Positions 9,094-17,635 of a DNA stretch of 49,527 bases are shown one piece after another; the first letter of the stretch is position 1, and each line of letters begins with the position of its first letter. Source of the stretch: an uncultured Lachnospiraceae bacterium. GTDB lineage: Bacteria; Bacillota; Clostridia; Lachnospirales; Lachnospiraceae. Both the position numbers and the translations under genes were made by a program. The stretch is from NCBI GenBank assembly GCA_945913255.1, contig CAMEDC010000023.1:1-49527 (forward strand), written 5' to 3'. Under the pieces are notes generated by a model, which saw only the letters and a program-made list of their open reading frames with translations, did no database searches and was not told the origin of the DNA.

Positions 9094-9492
9094 ATGAAAC
9101 ATCATTTGATAATCTTCATAAAAAATTTCATGAAATGCGGTCTCATCGGCTGGTGCATGGAAATTATATTCACCGCTCTCGGTTCTCTTCGAAATCGTGA
9201 CATGACTCTGAAGGGTGTCACTTCCCTGTGGATGTTTCCTATTTACGGCTGTGCTGCCATCGTAGCTCCCATCAGCAGGATTCTGAAAAGGGTTCCCATA
9301 TGGCTGAGAGGCCTGACCTATATGAGTATGATTTTTTCAACAGAGTACCTGTCCGGTAAGCTGCTCACGAAGCGGAAACTCTGTCCGTGGGACTACGGAA
9401 AAAGTCGATGGAATATTGACCGCATCATCCGGCTCGACTATGCGCCTTACTGGTTTGGTGCCGGATTGATGTTTGAAAAGTTTTTGTCTTGA
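9094..9492 (+). CDS. CmpB-like small membrane protein (putative ABC permease family)
   Basis: A 132-residue protein with about three hydrophobic segments. It resembles the ABC_trans_CmpB family, common in Lachnospiraceae and usually labelled putative ABC transporter permease. Recognisable are KCGLIGWCMEIIFTAL, a Gly-Val-Thr-Ser-Leu-Trp-Met-Phe-Pro-Ile-Tyr-Gly motif, and the aromatic C-terminal CPWDYGKSRWNIDRIIRLDYAP. No ATPase partner is nearby and its function is unknown. AGAAAGG lies upstream of the ATG. Its 3' end overlaps the convergent MATE gene by 46 bp. Confidence 0.75.
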   Translation: MKHHLIIFIKNFMKCGLIGWCMEIIFTALGSLRNRDMTLKGVTSLWMFPIYGCAAIVAPISRILKRVPIWLRGLTYMSMIFSTEYLSGKLLTKRKLCPWDYGKSRWNIDRIIRLDYAPYWFGAGLMFEKFLS

Positions 9493-10826
9493 TCCCGTCG
9501 TTCTATCATTTTCCTCATCAATACCCGGTAGGCTATCCACAAAAAGATTCCCGTGGTAAACCAGGCGCTGACATTTGCAAGACAAACACCTGTATAGCTG
9601 AGCATCCTTGCGGCAATAAAAGCTACCACGCCTCTACACACAAGCTCCACAACACCACCCATCATGGGTATAAATCCAAATCCACAGCCCTGCAGCGCGT
9701 TTCGGAAAATGAAAATCATTCCAAGCGGAATAAAGAATGCCCCGCAGACACCGATATAGATTCTGGCATATCCGTAAATTGTTTCAACATCTTCATTCGT
9801 AAACAGCGGAATAATATACGGTAATACTGCATAGATTACACCGTAAATCACGACCGCATAAACGGCAGACATCACATTCGCCGCTTTAACGCCTTTCTTG
9901 ATTCTTTCCAGATCATTGATTCCTCTGTTCTGGGCACAGTAGGTTGCCATGGTCACCCCCATTGCCGCAAAAGGCTGCGTTACCAGCTGCTCCACTTTAC
10001 AGGAAACCGAGTAGGATGCCACTGCCATGGAGCCCAGAAGATTCAGTGCCGACTGTACCAGGATAGTTCCCACCGCTGTAATGGAAAACTGCAACGCCAT
10101 GGGGATACCCACAGACATCTGATTTCTAACGCACTGTCTTTCCAATTTGAAATGCGCTTTCTTAACATGGAGAGTGGGAACACTTTTTATGATATAGACC
10201 AAGCAAAGCACGCCTGCCAGTGCCTGCGAAATCACAGTTGCCGTCGCAGCTCCTCCTACCCCCATTTTTCCGTAAACAATCAGGACATAATCCAGAATGA
10301 TATTGGTTATGGAGGAAATCAACAGCAGGACAAGCGGTACCACGCTGTTACCGATTGCCCGCAAAATACTTGCCTGCAGGTTATACAGCACATTCCAGCA
10401 GATGCCGGCACAGATAATCAGCAAATACTCTTTCGACATTTCCAAAATGTCTTCCGGCGTGTTCATCCACTGAAGCAGAGAGTCAATGCCGGCCATACTG
10501 ACCGTTGTCATAATCACGGTGACAAAAACAGACAGAATGACGGCACTACCGATGCTTTTCTTCATTCCCTCTCTATCGCCCGCTCCAAACCGCTGCGCTG
10601 TCATCACCGTAAAGCCGGTGGTCAGCCCCTGCGTGAATCCCAGAATCAGGAATACAACCGAGCCGGTAGCTCCCACCGCCGCCAGTGCATCCACACCAAC
10701 AAAGCGCCCTACAATAATGGTGTCTACCATATTGTAGAGCTGCTGAAAAATATTACCTATAATAACAGGGATAATAAACCGTACAATCAATTTGGACGGT
10801 GACCCTTTTGTCATATCAAGTTCCAT
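9447..10826 (-). CDS. MATE family efflux transporter
   Basis: A 459-residue membrane protein with about 12 hydrophobic segments arranged as two homologous halves, typical of MATE (NorM/DinF-like) drug:Na+ or H+ antiporters. Supporting segments are the N-terminal PSKLIVRFIIPVIIGN, QQLYNMVDTIIVGRFVG (the hallmark of the family) and the second-half repeat beginning near SVGIPMALQFSITAVG. Substrates cannot be inferred. It lies 23 bp downstream of the PH-domain gene on the same strand, so it is probably cotranscribed from the promoter at 11265-11293. Confidence 0.93.
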   Translation of the reverse strand: MELDMTKGSPSKLIVRFIIPVIIGNIFQQLYNMVDTIIVGRFVGVDALAAVGATGSVVFLILGFTQGLTTGFTVMTAQRFGAGDREGMKKSIGSAVILSVFVTVIMTTVSMAGIDSLLQWMNTPEDILEMSKEYLLIICAGICWNVLYNLQASILRAIGNSVVPLVLLLISSITNIILDYVLIVYGKMGVGGAATATVISQALAGVLCLVYIIKSVPTLHVKKAHFKLERQCVRNQMSVGIPMALQFSITAVGTILVQSALNLLGSMAVASYSVSCKVEQLVTQPFAAMGVTMATYCAQNRGINDLERIKKGVKAANVMSAVYAVVIYGVIYAVLPYIIPLFTNEDVETIYGYARIYIGVCGAFFIPLGMIFIFRNALQGCGFGFIPMMGGVVELVCRGVVAFIAARMLSYTGVCLANVSAWFTTGIFLWIAYRVLMRKMIERRDQDKNFSNINPAPNQ

Positions 10827-10849
10827 CTTACACCCTCTGAAATACCTTT

Positions 10850-11233
10850 TCAGTGCAAATCGATATCATCCACATCATCCATCTCGCCCGAACCGATGTC
10901 CAACATATTGACCGTACGTCTCTTCAGTCTAGCTTCTTCGGACTGTTGCAGGATGAAATCCTTCACTGCCTTGGAATTCTTGATATGCTCCAGGACAAGC
11001 TTCGGATGACTTGTATCTCCCGTAAAGCAGGTCACCGTTCCCAGACCAAACATTTTTTCAGCAAGGCTCGCACTGTGCTGCACATCCTGTACCTTATACA
11101 TATAACAGTCATTTTCTATTGTCTTTAGCAAGCCTTCATCAGTCGTAATCATGTCTTCTTTGATTGTATATTTCGTAAAGGTAAAGGGTAATCCAAAAAA
11201 TAACCAACGTTTTCTTTCCACAAATTCCATAGC
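10850..11233 (-). CDS. Bacterial PH-domain protein
   Basis: A 127-residue protein whose core (FTFTKYTIKEDMITTDEGLLKTIEN, then DTSHPKLVLEHI) has the beta-strand pattern of bacterial pleckstrin-homology-like domains (DUF304/bPH). The C-terminus is acidic (GEMDDVDDIDLH). The start at 11233 is preceded by AAAGGAG at ideal spacing; the longer frame upstream is not supported. Such proteins are often regulators or membrane-associated adaptors, but no specific function is known. It is followed immediately by the MATE gene. Confidence 0.7.
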   Translation of the reverse strand, partial: AMEFVERKRWLFFGLPFTFTKYTIKEDMITTDEGLLKTIENDCYMYKVQDVQHSASLAEKMFGLGTVTCFTGDTSHPKLVLEHIKNSKAVKDFILQQSEEARLKRRTVNMLDIGSGEMDDVDDIDLH

Positions 11234-11264
11234 GTTTCTCCTTTCGCAGAACTTCTCTCGTCCT

Positions 11265-11293
11265 ATTATATACGAATGCATTTACAGATGCAA
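11265..11293 (-). promoter_or_regulatory. Sigma-A promoter of the PH-domain/MATE operon
   Basis: On the minus strand, TTGCAT (-35, 11293-11288) and TATAAT (-10, 11270-11265) are separated by exactly 17 bases. The spacer contains the inverted repeat TGCAT-N6-ATGCA, which could be a repressor site. It is arranged back-to-back with the nitroreductase promoter, 31 bp away. Confidence 0.7.
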
Positions 11294-11324
11294 AACTTTT
11301 TTCCAAAAAGTATCCAAACTGCCA

Positions 11325-11353
11325 TTGCATCTGACGCCCGGACATGCTATGAT
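11325..11353 (+). promoter_or_regulatory. Sigma-A promoter of the nitroreductase gene
   Basis: TTGCAT (-35, 11325-11330) and TATGAT (-10, 11348-11353) are separated by 17 bases. The promoter lies 28 bases before the ATG, which has a GGGAGG ribosome site. It probably also drives pyrB-pyrI by read-through of the terminator at 11926. Confidence 0.75.
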
Positions 11354-11381
11354 AGAAAAAATATTTAGGGAGGTTATACAA

Positions 11382-11921
11382 ATGACTGCAAACGAGTGTA
11401 TCAAAGGCCGCAGAAGTATTCGTAAATTTACTGACCAGCCTGTTTCCCACGAGTTACTTTCCCAGATTATTGAGACAGCATCTTTTGCTCCCAGCTGGAA
11501 AAACACACAGATTACGCGCTACATCGCGGTAGAAGGCGAGAAAAAAGCCGCATTGGCAAAGTGCACAAATCTCTATCCCGGCAACGGTGTTATCATGGAA
11601 AATGCTCCCATGGTAATCGCAGTCACCGTCATTACCGGCAGGAGCGGCTATGAAAGAGATGGTTCCTTCTCCACTCCCAAGGGTACCGGATGGCAGATGT
11701 TTGATGCCGGCGTTGCCAGCGAAGCATTTTGTCTGGCTGCCCATGAGCAGGGTCTCGGCACTGTGATTATGGGTCTTTTTGATGAGGAAGAAGCAAGCAG
11801 GCTGCTGGAGCTCCCCGAAGACAGAGAGCTGGTAGCCTTAATTCCCATTGGTTATCCCGCTGAAGCTCCCACCGCTCCCAGACGTAAAACGGTGGATGAT
11901 TTACTATCTTATCAGGAATAA
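11382..11921 (+). CDS. Nitroreductase family protein
   Basis: A 179-residue FMN-dependent nitroreductase-fold protein. The N-terminal ECIKGRRSIRKFTDQPV contains the FMN-phosphate binding Arg cluster. ASFAPSWKNTQITRY is the second FMN contact region. AAHEQGLGTVIMG and IPIGYPAE are the conserved C-terminal motifs. Single-domain members reduce nitroaromatics, quinones or flavins with NAD(P)H; the physiological substrate here is unknown. The start is set by GGGAGG ten bases upstream of the ATG. The stop lies four bases before a strong terminator hairpin that precedes pyrB. Confidence 0.9.
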   Translation: MTANECIKGRRSIRKFTDQPVSHELLSQIIETASFAPSWKNTQITRYIAVEGEKKAALAKCTNLYPGNGVIMENAPMVIAVTVITGRSGYERDGSFSTPKGTGWQMFDAGVASEAFCLAAHEQGLGTVIMGLFDEEEASRLLELPEDRELVALIPIGYPAEAPTAPRRKTVDDLLSYQE

Positions 11922-11925
11922 TATC

Positions 11926-11956
11926 AAGTCGAAGAGTTTTCTCTTCGACTTTTTTT
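11926..11956 (+). terminator. Intrinsic terminator between nitroreductase and pyrB (possible attenuator)
   Basis: A perfect 11-bp stem (AAGTCGAAGAG / CTCTTCGACTT) with a TTTT loop is followed by a run of Ts. The pyrB ribosome site AAGGAGG begins at the end of the T run, so there is no room for a separate pyrB promoter after the hairpin. pyrB must be reached by read-through, which makes this a plausible regulated attenuator. Confidence 0.85.
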
Positions 11957-11972
11957 AAGGAGGCATCTATTT

Positions 11973-12884
11973 ATGAGACATTTAATGAGTCCGCTTGACT
12001 TCACAACGGAAGAACTGGACAAACTGTTTGACCTTGCGAACGACATTGAAGCAAATCCGCAGAAATATGCACATGCCTGCGATGGCAAAATTCTTGCCAC
12101 CTGCTTCTACGAACCCAGCACCAGGACACGCCTGAGCTTTGAATCCGCTATGACAAGACTGGGAGGAAGAGTGATTGGTTTCTCAGATGCAGGCTCCTCT
12201 TCCGCTGCCAAGGGTGAAAGCGTATCTGATACGATTCGCGTTATTTCCTGCTATGCAGACATCTGCGCCATGCGTCATCCCAAGGAGGGTGCGCCCATGG
12301 TTGCAAGCGAAAAGTCCGGTATTCCCGTCATCAATGCCGGAGACGGCGGACATCAGCACCCTACCCAGACTCTGACGGATCTCCTGACCATCCGCAGCTT
12401 AAAGGGACATCTGGACAACTTCACCATCGGGCTTTGCGGCGACCTGAAATTCGGCCGTACCGTACATTCCCTGATTAATGCTCTGGTCCGATACGATAAC
12501 ATCCGTTTCATTTTCATCTCTCCCGAGGAGCTTCGCGTACCGGACTACATCATTGATATGCTGAAAGAAAAGCACATCTCCTATGAAGAGGTAATCCGTC
12601 TGGAGGATGTCATGCCACAACTGGATTTCCTGTACATGACTCGCGTCCAGAAAGAGCGTTTCTTCAACGAAGAAGATTACATCCGATTAAAAGACTTCTA
12701 TATATTGAACGCAGACAAAATGGCTCTTGCTAAAGAGGATATGCTGGTTCTGCATCCGCTGCCCAGAGTAAACGAAATATCCGTAGAAGTAGATAATGAT
12801 CCGAGAGCCGCTTACTTTAAGCAGGCTCAGTACGGTGTCTACGTGCGTATGGCTCTGATTTTAACACTTTTAGACTTGGCATAG
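11973..12884 (+). CDS. pyrB: Aspartate carbamoyltransferase catalytic chain
   Basis: A 303-residue enzyme catalysing carbamoyl phosphate + aspartate to carbamoyl-aspartate in pyrimidine synthesis. Carbamoyl phosphate binding residues are visible in [11 protein letters not shown], with further signatures HPTQTLTDL and [10 protein letters not shown]. The Ser-Lys active-site loop is in SSSAAKGES. Length is normal. AAGGAGG lies directly upstream of the ATG. pyrI follows 13 bp downstream, so the enzyme is expected to be the allosteric, regulated dodecamer type. Confidence 0.97.
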   Translation: MRHLMSPLDFTTEELDKLFDLANDIEANPQKYAHACDGKILATCFYEPSTRTRLSFESAMTRLGGRVIGFSDAGSSSAAKGESVSDTIRVISCYADICAMRHPKEGAPMVASEKSGIPVINAGDGGHQHPTQTLTDLLTIRSLKGHLDNFTIGLCGDLKFGRTVHSLINALVRYDNIRFIFISPEELRVPDYIIDMLKEKHISYEEVIRLEDVMPQLDFLYMTRVQKERFFNEEDYIRLKDFYILNADKMALAKEDMLVLHPLPRVNEISVEVDNDPRAAYFKQAQYGVYVRMALILTLLDLA

Positions 12885-12897
12885 GAGGGAGAATAAC

Positions 12898-13338
12898 ATG
12901 TTAAATGTAGGAAAGATTGAAGAAGGCTTTGTGCTGGACCATATCAAAGCAGGGAAAAGCCTTGATATCTATGAGCATCTTCAGCTGGACAAGCTGGACT
13001 GCACGGTAGCAATCATAAAAAATGCCCGCAGCAATAAAATGGGTAAAAAGGATATACTGAAGGTGGAATGTGACATCAATATGCTGGACCTGGATGTCCT
13101 GGCATTCATCGACCACAGTATCACGGTCAATGTCATTAAGAACGGGGAAATAGTCGAGAAAAAGGATCTGGTACTGCCGAATCAGATTAAAAATGTCATC
13201 AAATGCCATAATCCCCGCTGTATCACCTCCATTGAGCAGGAACTGCCCCACATCTTCTATCTGGCAGACCCGGAGAAAGAAATATACCGCTGCAAATACT
13301 GCGAAGAAAAATACACGGAATCCGCAAAAAAAGACTAA
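12898..13338 (+). CDS. pyrI: Aspartate carbamoyltransferase regulatory chain
   Basis: A 146-residue regulatory subunit. The N-terminal nucleotide-binding domain contains KAGKSLDIYEHL and the effector-site region VAIIKNARSNKMGKKDILKVE. The C-terminal zinc domain has the four expected cysteines, in CHNPRC and CKYC, which hold the contact with PyrB. GGAGGGAG precedes the ATG. It forms an operon with pyrB and presumably confers nucleotide feedback control. Confidence 0.96.
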   Translation: MLNVGKIEEGFVLDHIKAGKSLDIYEHLQLDKLDCTVAIIKNARSNKMGKKDILKVECDINMLDLDVLAFIDHSITVNVIKNGEIVEKKDLVLPNQIKNVIKCHNPRCITSIEQELPHIFYLADPEKEIYRCKYCEEKYTESAKKD

Positions 13339-13346
13339 GGAATCTA

Positions 13347-13381
13347 AAATGCCTGCCTTGGGTTACCACAGGCAGGCATTT
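13347..13381. terminator. Bidirectional terminator between pyrI and the DUF362 gene
   Basis: The stem AAATGCCTGCC / GGCAGGCATTT has a 13-base loop. It lies nine bases after the pyrI stop and seven bases past the stop of the convergent DUF362 gene. The T-rich tail is better on the minus strand (TTTTAGATT) than on the plus strand. Confidence 0.75.
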
Positions 13382-13388
13382 ACCGTTT

Positions 13389-14252
13389 TCAGACTTCTAC
13401 CAATTCATACTCTCTGCTGCCTACACCGAGCTTTGCCGCAGCCTCCACCGTGTGGACACCGTTTCTGGATTCAATTCTCTCCAGAAGATGATCTCTGCCG
13501 GGATCCTTGGATGCATACACAAGGTCAAGGCACGCCTGGTCAAGTGCTACCGGATCAACAGAGGAAAGAATGCCGATATCGCCGATTGCCGGATCTTCCG
13601 CAACCGAACAGCAGTCACAGTCCACAGACATATTTTTCATTACATTGATAAACACAATTTTATCACCGAAATAATCCATGATGGACTTGTCCGCATCAGC
13701 CATGGACTCCAGAAAAGCGTCATGGTCTGCTGTCCAGATTTTCTCCACCTCACCGGCTCCATGTATATAAGCCTTTCCGTGAGAAGATGCCAGACCAATG
13801 GAAATATTTTTCAATGCTCCACCGAATCCACCCATGGGATGCCCCTTAAAATGGGAAAGGACAAGCATGGAATCATAATTTTTGATATTTTCGCCCACAA
13901 AATTTTTTTGAATTCTCTGTCCGTTCGGTATCGGAAGCTCTATCTCTCCGTTCTCATCCAGAATATCCACTTCTGCAATCTCTGTCCAGCCGTGCAGCTT
14001 CATGGTCTCCCAATGCTCTTTCGTGGTATTGCGTTTTCCCTCATAGGCAGTATTGCATTCTACAATTGTTCCCTTAACAGAATCAATCACCGGCTTCATA
14101 AAATCCGGGCGCAGGAAATTCTGATTTCCCACTTCTCCGGAATGAATCTTTACCGCAACCTTTCCCGACAGCTTCACTCCCATTACATCATACATCCGTA
14201 TCATTGCCTGAGGCGTAATCTCTCTTGTAAAATAAACCTTTGCTTTTGCCAT
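13389..14252 (-). CDS. DUF362 domain-containing protein
   Basis: A 287-residue protein of the DUF362 family. Recognisable are AVKIHSGEVGNQNFLRPDFM near the N-terminus, VECNTAYEGKRNTT, LSHFKGHPMGGFGGALKNISIG in the middle and CDCCSVAEDPAIGDIGIL near residue 225. The last of these carries a Cys cluster that could bind a metal or iron-sulfur centre, although no classical 4Fe-4S ferredoxin repeat follows. Family function is unknown. A CAGGAGG ribosome site precedes ATG 14252. Confidence 0.85.
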   Translation of the reverse strand: MAKAKVYFTREITPQAMIRMYDVMGVKLSGKVAVKIHSGEVGNQNFLRPDFMKPVIDSVKGTIVECNTAYEGKRNTTKEHWETMKLHGWTEIAEVDILDENGEIELPIPNGQRIQKNFVGENIKNYDSMLVLSHFKGHPMGGFGGALKNISIGLASSHGKAYIHGAGEVEKIWTADHDAFLESMADADKSIMDYFGDKIVFINVMKNMSVDCDCCSVAEDPAIGDIGILSSVDPVALDQACLDLVYASKDPGRDHLLERIESRNGVHTVEAAAKLGVGSREYELVEV

Positions 14253-14315
14253 TCCACTGTCCTCCTGCTTTCATTTGTCAGTATCGTAGCATAATCCTGA
14301 TAGATTTTCAACTAT

Positions 14316-15302
14316 CTATAAAGCCACTACATTTCGCAAATATCTCCTGTCCGACACATTCTTCAGCTGCACGGCAAACTCCCGAATATCCTTTTCAAAG
14401 TAGCGAATCATCTGTTCCTTAACTGAATACTGTGCCTTATCAGCATACTGCGCCTGAAGCAGCATTCGCAATTGTTCCTCTAACAGCCTTTGCAGTTCAT
14501 CGCTCTCCCGTTCGCAAACCAAATCCCATGCATGCAGATAATCCTCCTGACCAGCCGGTTCCCCCACACCTTTTCCTATCAGCATATCGATTACTATATG
14601 CCTCATTACAATACTGCTGATATTAAAAAACTGTTTCTTATAATCCTCATCAAATTCCTGTAAAATGCTGCACACGATATCTGTTCTGATTCGTCCGAGA
14701 AAGAATTGCTCCAACTCGATTGCATCAAGATAAGCTGCCACGGCATCGATTCCCTGCAACGCAATATCCCGGTTCAGTACCGGATAGTCCATGGTGATTA
14801 TGGTATCCTGCGGAGCAAACACCGGGTCATAATATTTGAAAAATCCCGGAATGGCTTCAAGTACAGTATCTCTCAGATTCTCATTTCCATAATCACAAAA
14901 GGCCATCGCCAGCCAATTATACTTCTCTTTTGTCAGTTCCACTTTATGAAAGACTGCTTCTTTTCCCAAACGATATATTTCGGCAGCTGATGGGCAACTG
15001 TTTCCCTGCTCGTGAATGTTCACTATCCTTATCTCATTATCTGCTTCTTTATTTATCTTGTCATTTATCATTTCACTTTCTTTTGTACAGCTTCCTTTTT
15101 CCGTAATCCTACTGCATTCTACATCGCCGTTCATTCCGGGCATCACGCTGTCCTTCCGTTCTGCCTCCTGAATGCAGTAAATCACCGCCTCCATCAGCTG
15201 CCTTGCCTTTTCAAAACTTACGGAAGTACTATCTCCCGACGTAAATTTCACGGCAAGTTCAGAGACAATCGGCAACAATTCCTCCGCCTCATAGGATATC
15301 AT
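14316..15302 (-). CDS. Uncharacterised protein, DUF6179-like
   Basis: A 328-residue, mostly helical, soluble protein with no enzyme motif that I recognise. The N-terminal segment (EAEELLPIVSELAVKFTSGD) and the FFLGRIRTDIV region recall DUF6179, a clostridial family of unknown role; I recall the family number from memory. The start codon overlaps the end of the upstream DUF6323-like gene by 14 bases, so the two are translationally coupled and probably interact. Confidence 0.6.
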   Translation of the reverse strand: MISYEAEELLPIVSELAVKFTSGDSTSVSFEKARQLMEAVIYCIQEAERKDSVMPGMNGDVECSRITEKGSCTKESEMINDKINKEADNEIRIVNIHEQGNSCPSAAEIYRLGKEAVFHKVELTKEKYNWLAMAFCDYGNENLRDTVLEAIPGFFKYYDPVFAPQDTIITMDYPVLNRDIALQGIDAVAAYLDAIELEQFFLGRIRTDIVCSILQEFDEDYKKQFFNISSIVMRHIVIDMLIGKGVGEPAGQEDYLHAWDLVCERESDELQRLLEEQLRMLLQAQYADKAQYSVKEQMIRYFEKDIREFAVQLKNVSDRRYLRNVVAL

Positions 15303-15771
15303 CTTCTACCGCCCTTCTTCGTCTGCTTTCATGCAGAAAACGTTCTCCACCGACTCTGATGTTTCGCGCAAGTTCCTCCAGAATAGTCTCCTCCAGATAG
15401 TCCGTACTGCCCTGACATTCCCCATTAAATGCTACCTGCATCTTTTCAATCAGTTCATCATCCGTCAAAGCATCCATGGACTCATTCTTATATTCATAAA
15501 AAATATCCTGCAGTCTGCCTATGGTATCCACATAATTATCCTGATAAATATAAGGAGAATCACAGAAAACCTCAATCAGTTTCGGCAAGATGCCCTCCCC
15601 AAACTCGATTCTCTGCTTTTCCACCAGGCTATTGCGCCTATCCTCCAGCAAAAGCTTTGCATCTTCCTCCGTGAGGGTCAGCCCGAACCTTTCCGTATAT
15701 TCATTCACTCCAAGCAGCTTCACCATCTGGTTTTTTCCGTTCCACACTTCCATCCAATTTTCGTTTTCCAT
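15289..15771 (-). CDS. Uncharacterised protein, DUF6323-like
   Basis: A 160-residue protein with the segments FGLTLTEEDAKLLLEDRR, EFGEGILPKLIEVFCDSPYI and ETILEELARNIR, resembling DUF6323. The function is unknown. It is the first gene of a two-gene unit with the DUF6179-like gene and has its own promoter at 15856-15884. I see no membrane segment, signal peptide or catalytic motif. Confidence 0.6.
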   Translation of the reverse strand: MENENWMEVWNGKNQMVKLLGVNEYTERFGLTLTEEDAKLLLEDRRNSLVEKQRIEFGEGILPKLIEVFCDSPYIYQDNYVDTIGRLQDIFYEYKNESMDALTDDELIEKMQVAFNGECQGSTDYLEETILEELARNIRVGGERFLHESRRRRAVEDDIL

Positions 15772-15855
15772 CTGTATCCCTTTCCCCGATTTCCTTCCTG
15801 CTGTGCCCTCCCTATTGCGAACTTCTTACAATGAGATTACCCTTGTGGTTTCGCC

Positions 15856-15884
15856 ATTATACATTGCCCATATCCTCATTACAA
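15856..15884 (-). promoter_or_regulatory. Sigma-A promoter of the DUF6323/DUF6179-like pair
   Basis: On the minus strand, TTGTAA (15884-15879) and TATAAT (15861-15856) are separated by 17 bases. Transcription runs left into the gene starting at 15771. Confidence 0.75.
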
Positions 15885-15925
15885 GTCTTGAAAAAATGAC
15901 GATTTTGTGGTAATATAGAGTATGT

Positions 15926-15973
15926 AAAAAAGACTTGAACCTTCATTTTTTCAATGATTGTCCAAGTCTTTTT
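15926..15973 (-). terminator. Terminator after the tryptophan-type ABC operon
   Basis: The stem AAAAAGACTTG / CAAGTCTTTTT has a 25-base AT-rich loop. Read on the minus strand it follows the ATP-binding protein gene by a few bases and ends in a T run. The A/T symmetry means it could also stop plus-strand transcription. Confidence 0.75.
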
Positions 15974-15979
15974 GTTCTG

Positions 15980-16753
15980 TCAGTTTCCACATTCCACGCT
16001 GATTTTGTTAAAGATACCCATTATCTGCTCCGTGTCAACGTGCGTTTTTTCCTCTCCTGCTTTATCCAGAATGACGTTTCCTTCATGCATCATAATCAAT
16101 CTGCTTCCATATTCTACCGCATAGCGGAGATTATGCGTTACCATGATGGTCGTTACTTTCTTCTCTCTCACCACAAGGTCAGTGAGTTCCATGATAATTT
16201 CTGCGGTTTTGGGATCAAGCGCTGCAGTGTGCTCATCCAGGATCAGGAAATCAATGGGGTTCATAGTTGCCATCAGAAGAGCCAGTGCCTGGCGTTGCCC
16301 GCCGGACAGGGAGCCTACCTGCACCCCCATCTTATCCTCCAGTCCCAGATTTAAAGGGCGGAGCATATCACGATACTCCTCCACTCTCTGCTTATTGACA
16401 CCACGCCCCAGATTGTAGGGTTTTCCTTTATTATCCGCAAGCGACATATTCTCCAAAATTGTCATGCTGGGGCAGGTTCCCTTGGAGGGATCCTGATAAA
16501 CCCTGCCGATACGTCTCTGACGGATAAAGTCTTTCTGGTGCAAAATATCCTCCCCGTTTACCAGAATCTGTCCGGCATCCACATCAATGCTGCCGCAGAT
16601 GATATTCAGCATGGAAGTTTTGCCGGAGCCGTTGCTTCCTACTACCGACACAAACTCACCGTCCTGTACGGTAAAGTTGAAATCCTTAAACAAACAAAGC
16701 TCATTGACAGAACCGGGGTTGTAATTTTTATAGATGCCTTTTAACTCTAACAT
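15980..16753 (-). CDS. ABC importer ATP-binding protein (tryptophan-type, TrpZ-like)
   Basis: A 257-residue ABC ATPase. The Walker A motif is VGSNGSGKTSM, the signature is SLSGGQRQALALL, and Walker B is FLILDEHTAALDP with the switch His in MVTHNLRYA. It overlaps the permease gene by seven bases. With the permease and lipoprotein it forms the importer family annotated as tryptophan/tyrosine or generic (YtlC/PhnC-like) in Firmicutes. The Trp-type T-box in front of the operon gives the substrate inference. Confidence 0.92.
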   Translation of the reverse strand: MLELKGIYKNYNPGSVNELCLFKDFNFTVQDGEFVSVVGSNGSGKTSMLNIICGSIDVDAGQILVNGEDILHQKDFIRQRRIGRVYQDPSKGTCPSMTILENMSLADNKGKPYNLGRGVNKQRVEEYRDMLRPLNLGLEDKMGVQVGSLSGGQRQALALLMATMNPIDFLILDEHTAALDPKTAEIIMELTDLVVREKKVTTIMVTHNLRYAVEYGSRLIMMHEGNVILDKAGEEKTHVDTEQIMGIFNKISVECGN

Positions 16754-17625
16754 ACCTTCTTCCCCTTTCTGTCCATGCTGATTACCAGAATAATCAGGAA
16801 CAATACCGCCGTAATCAGCTTGATTGCGTTGGCATCGATACCGGCAAACATTGCCAGAGCCACACAGGCCTTATAGAGGATTGAGCCAATCAGTACACTG
16901 CTGGTTACGCGCAGGAACGTCACCTTTTTGAACAGGCTGGTTCCGATGATCACACTGGCAAGTCCGATTACCACTGCACCTGTACCACTGGAAATTTCAA
17001 AGCTGCGCTGCTGCTGTGCAAAAATGCAGCCGCTTAAAGCCACAAGTCCGTTTGCAATGGAAAGCCCTACAATTTTAACCAGTCCCTTATCTACGCCAAG
17101 GCTGGTGACAATCACATCATTGTCTCCCACCGCACGAAGCAGAAAACCGGATTTCGTATTCATGTACCAGTCAAGAAGATACTTGGCAACCATGGTTATG
17201 ACGAAGATAATGATAACCGTCTTAAACCTCGACAATGCTGCCGGACAGACGGCATTCACCACACTGTTGTCAAAGATAGTGGACTTGTTGAAGATGGGTA
17301 CATATCCCGTACCGGCAATCCAGAGATTGATGGTGTAAAGACCGGTCATCATGATAATACCGGACAGCAAATCACGCACCTTCAGCTTTACATGGATTAA
17401 CCCAGTGCAGATGCCCACCAAGGCGCCGCCCAGGAATGCCACTGGGAGCGTCATCACAGCCGGTACGCCAAGACTGATCAGACGCACGGTGACAGCCGCC
17501 CCAAAGGGGAAGCTGCCATCCACTGTCAAGTCCGGAAAATCCAGAATTTTATATGTGATATAGACACCCAGCGCAAGGATGCCGTATATCATGCCCTGCT
17601 CCAATACACTTAAAATTAAAGCCAT
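16747..17625 (-). CDS. ABC importer permease (TrpY-like)
   Basis: A 292-residue integral membrane protein with about eight hydrophobic segments of the BPD_transp_2 (branched-chain amino acid permease-like) fold. Typical features are the N-terminal GMIYGILALGVYITYKILDFPDLTVDGSFP and the C-terminal VIIGTSLFKKVTF. It lies between the substrate-binding lipoprotein gene (10 bp gap) and the ATPase gene (overlap). Its start has a GGTGAAGG-type ribosome site. Confidence 0.9.
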   Translation of the reverse strand: MALILSVLEQGMIYGILALGVYITYKILDFPDLTVDGSFPFGAAVTVRLISLGVPAVMTLPVAFLGGALVGICTGLIHVKLKVRDLLSGIIMMTGLYTINLWIAGTGYVPIFNKSTIFDNSVVNAVCPAALSRFKTVIIIFVITMVAKYLLDWYMNTKSGFLLRAVGDNDVIVTSLGVDKGLVKIVGLSIANGLVALSGCIFAQQQRSFEISSGTGAVVIGLASVIIGTSLFKKVTFLRVTSSVLIGSILYKACVALAMFAGIDANAIKLITAVLFLIILVISMDRKGKKVC

Positions 17626-17635
17626 AATCCTTCAC

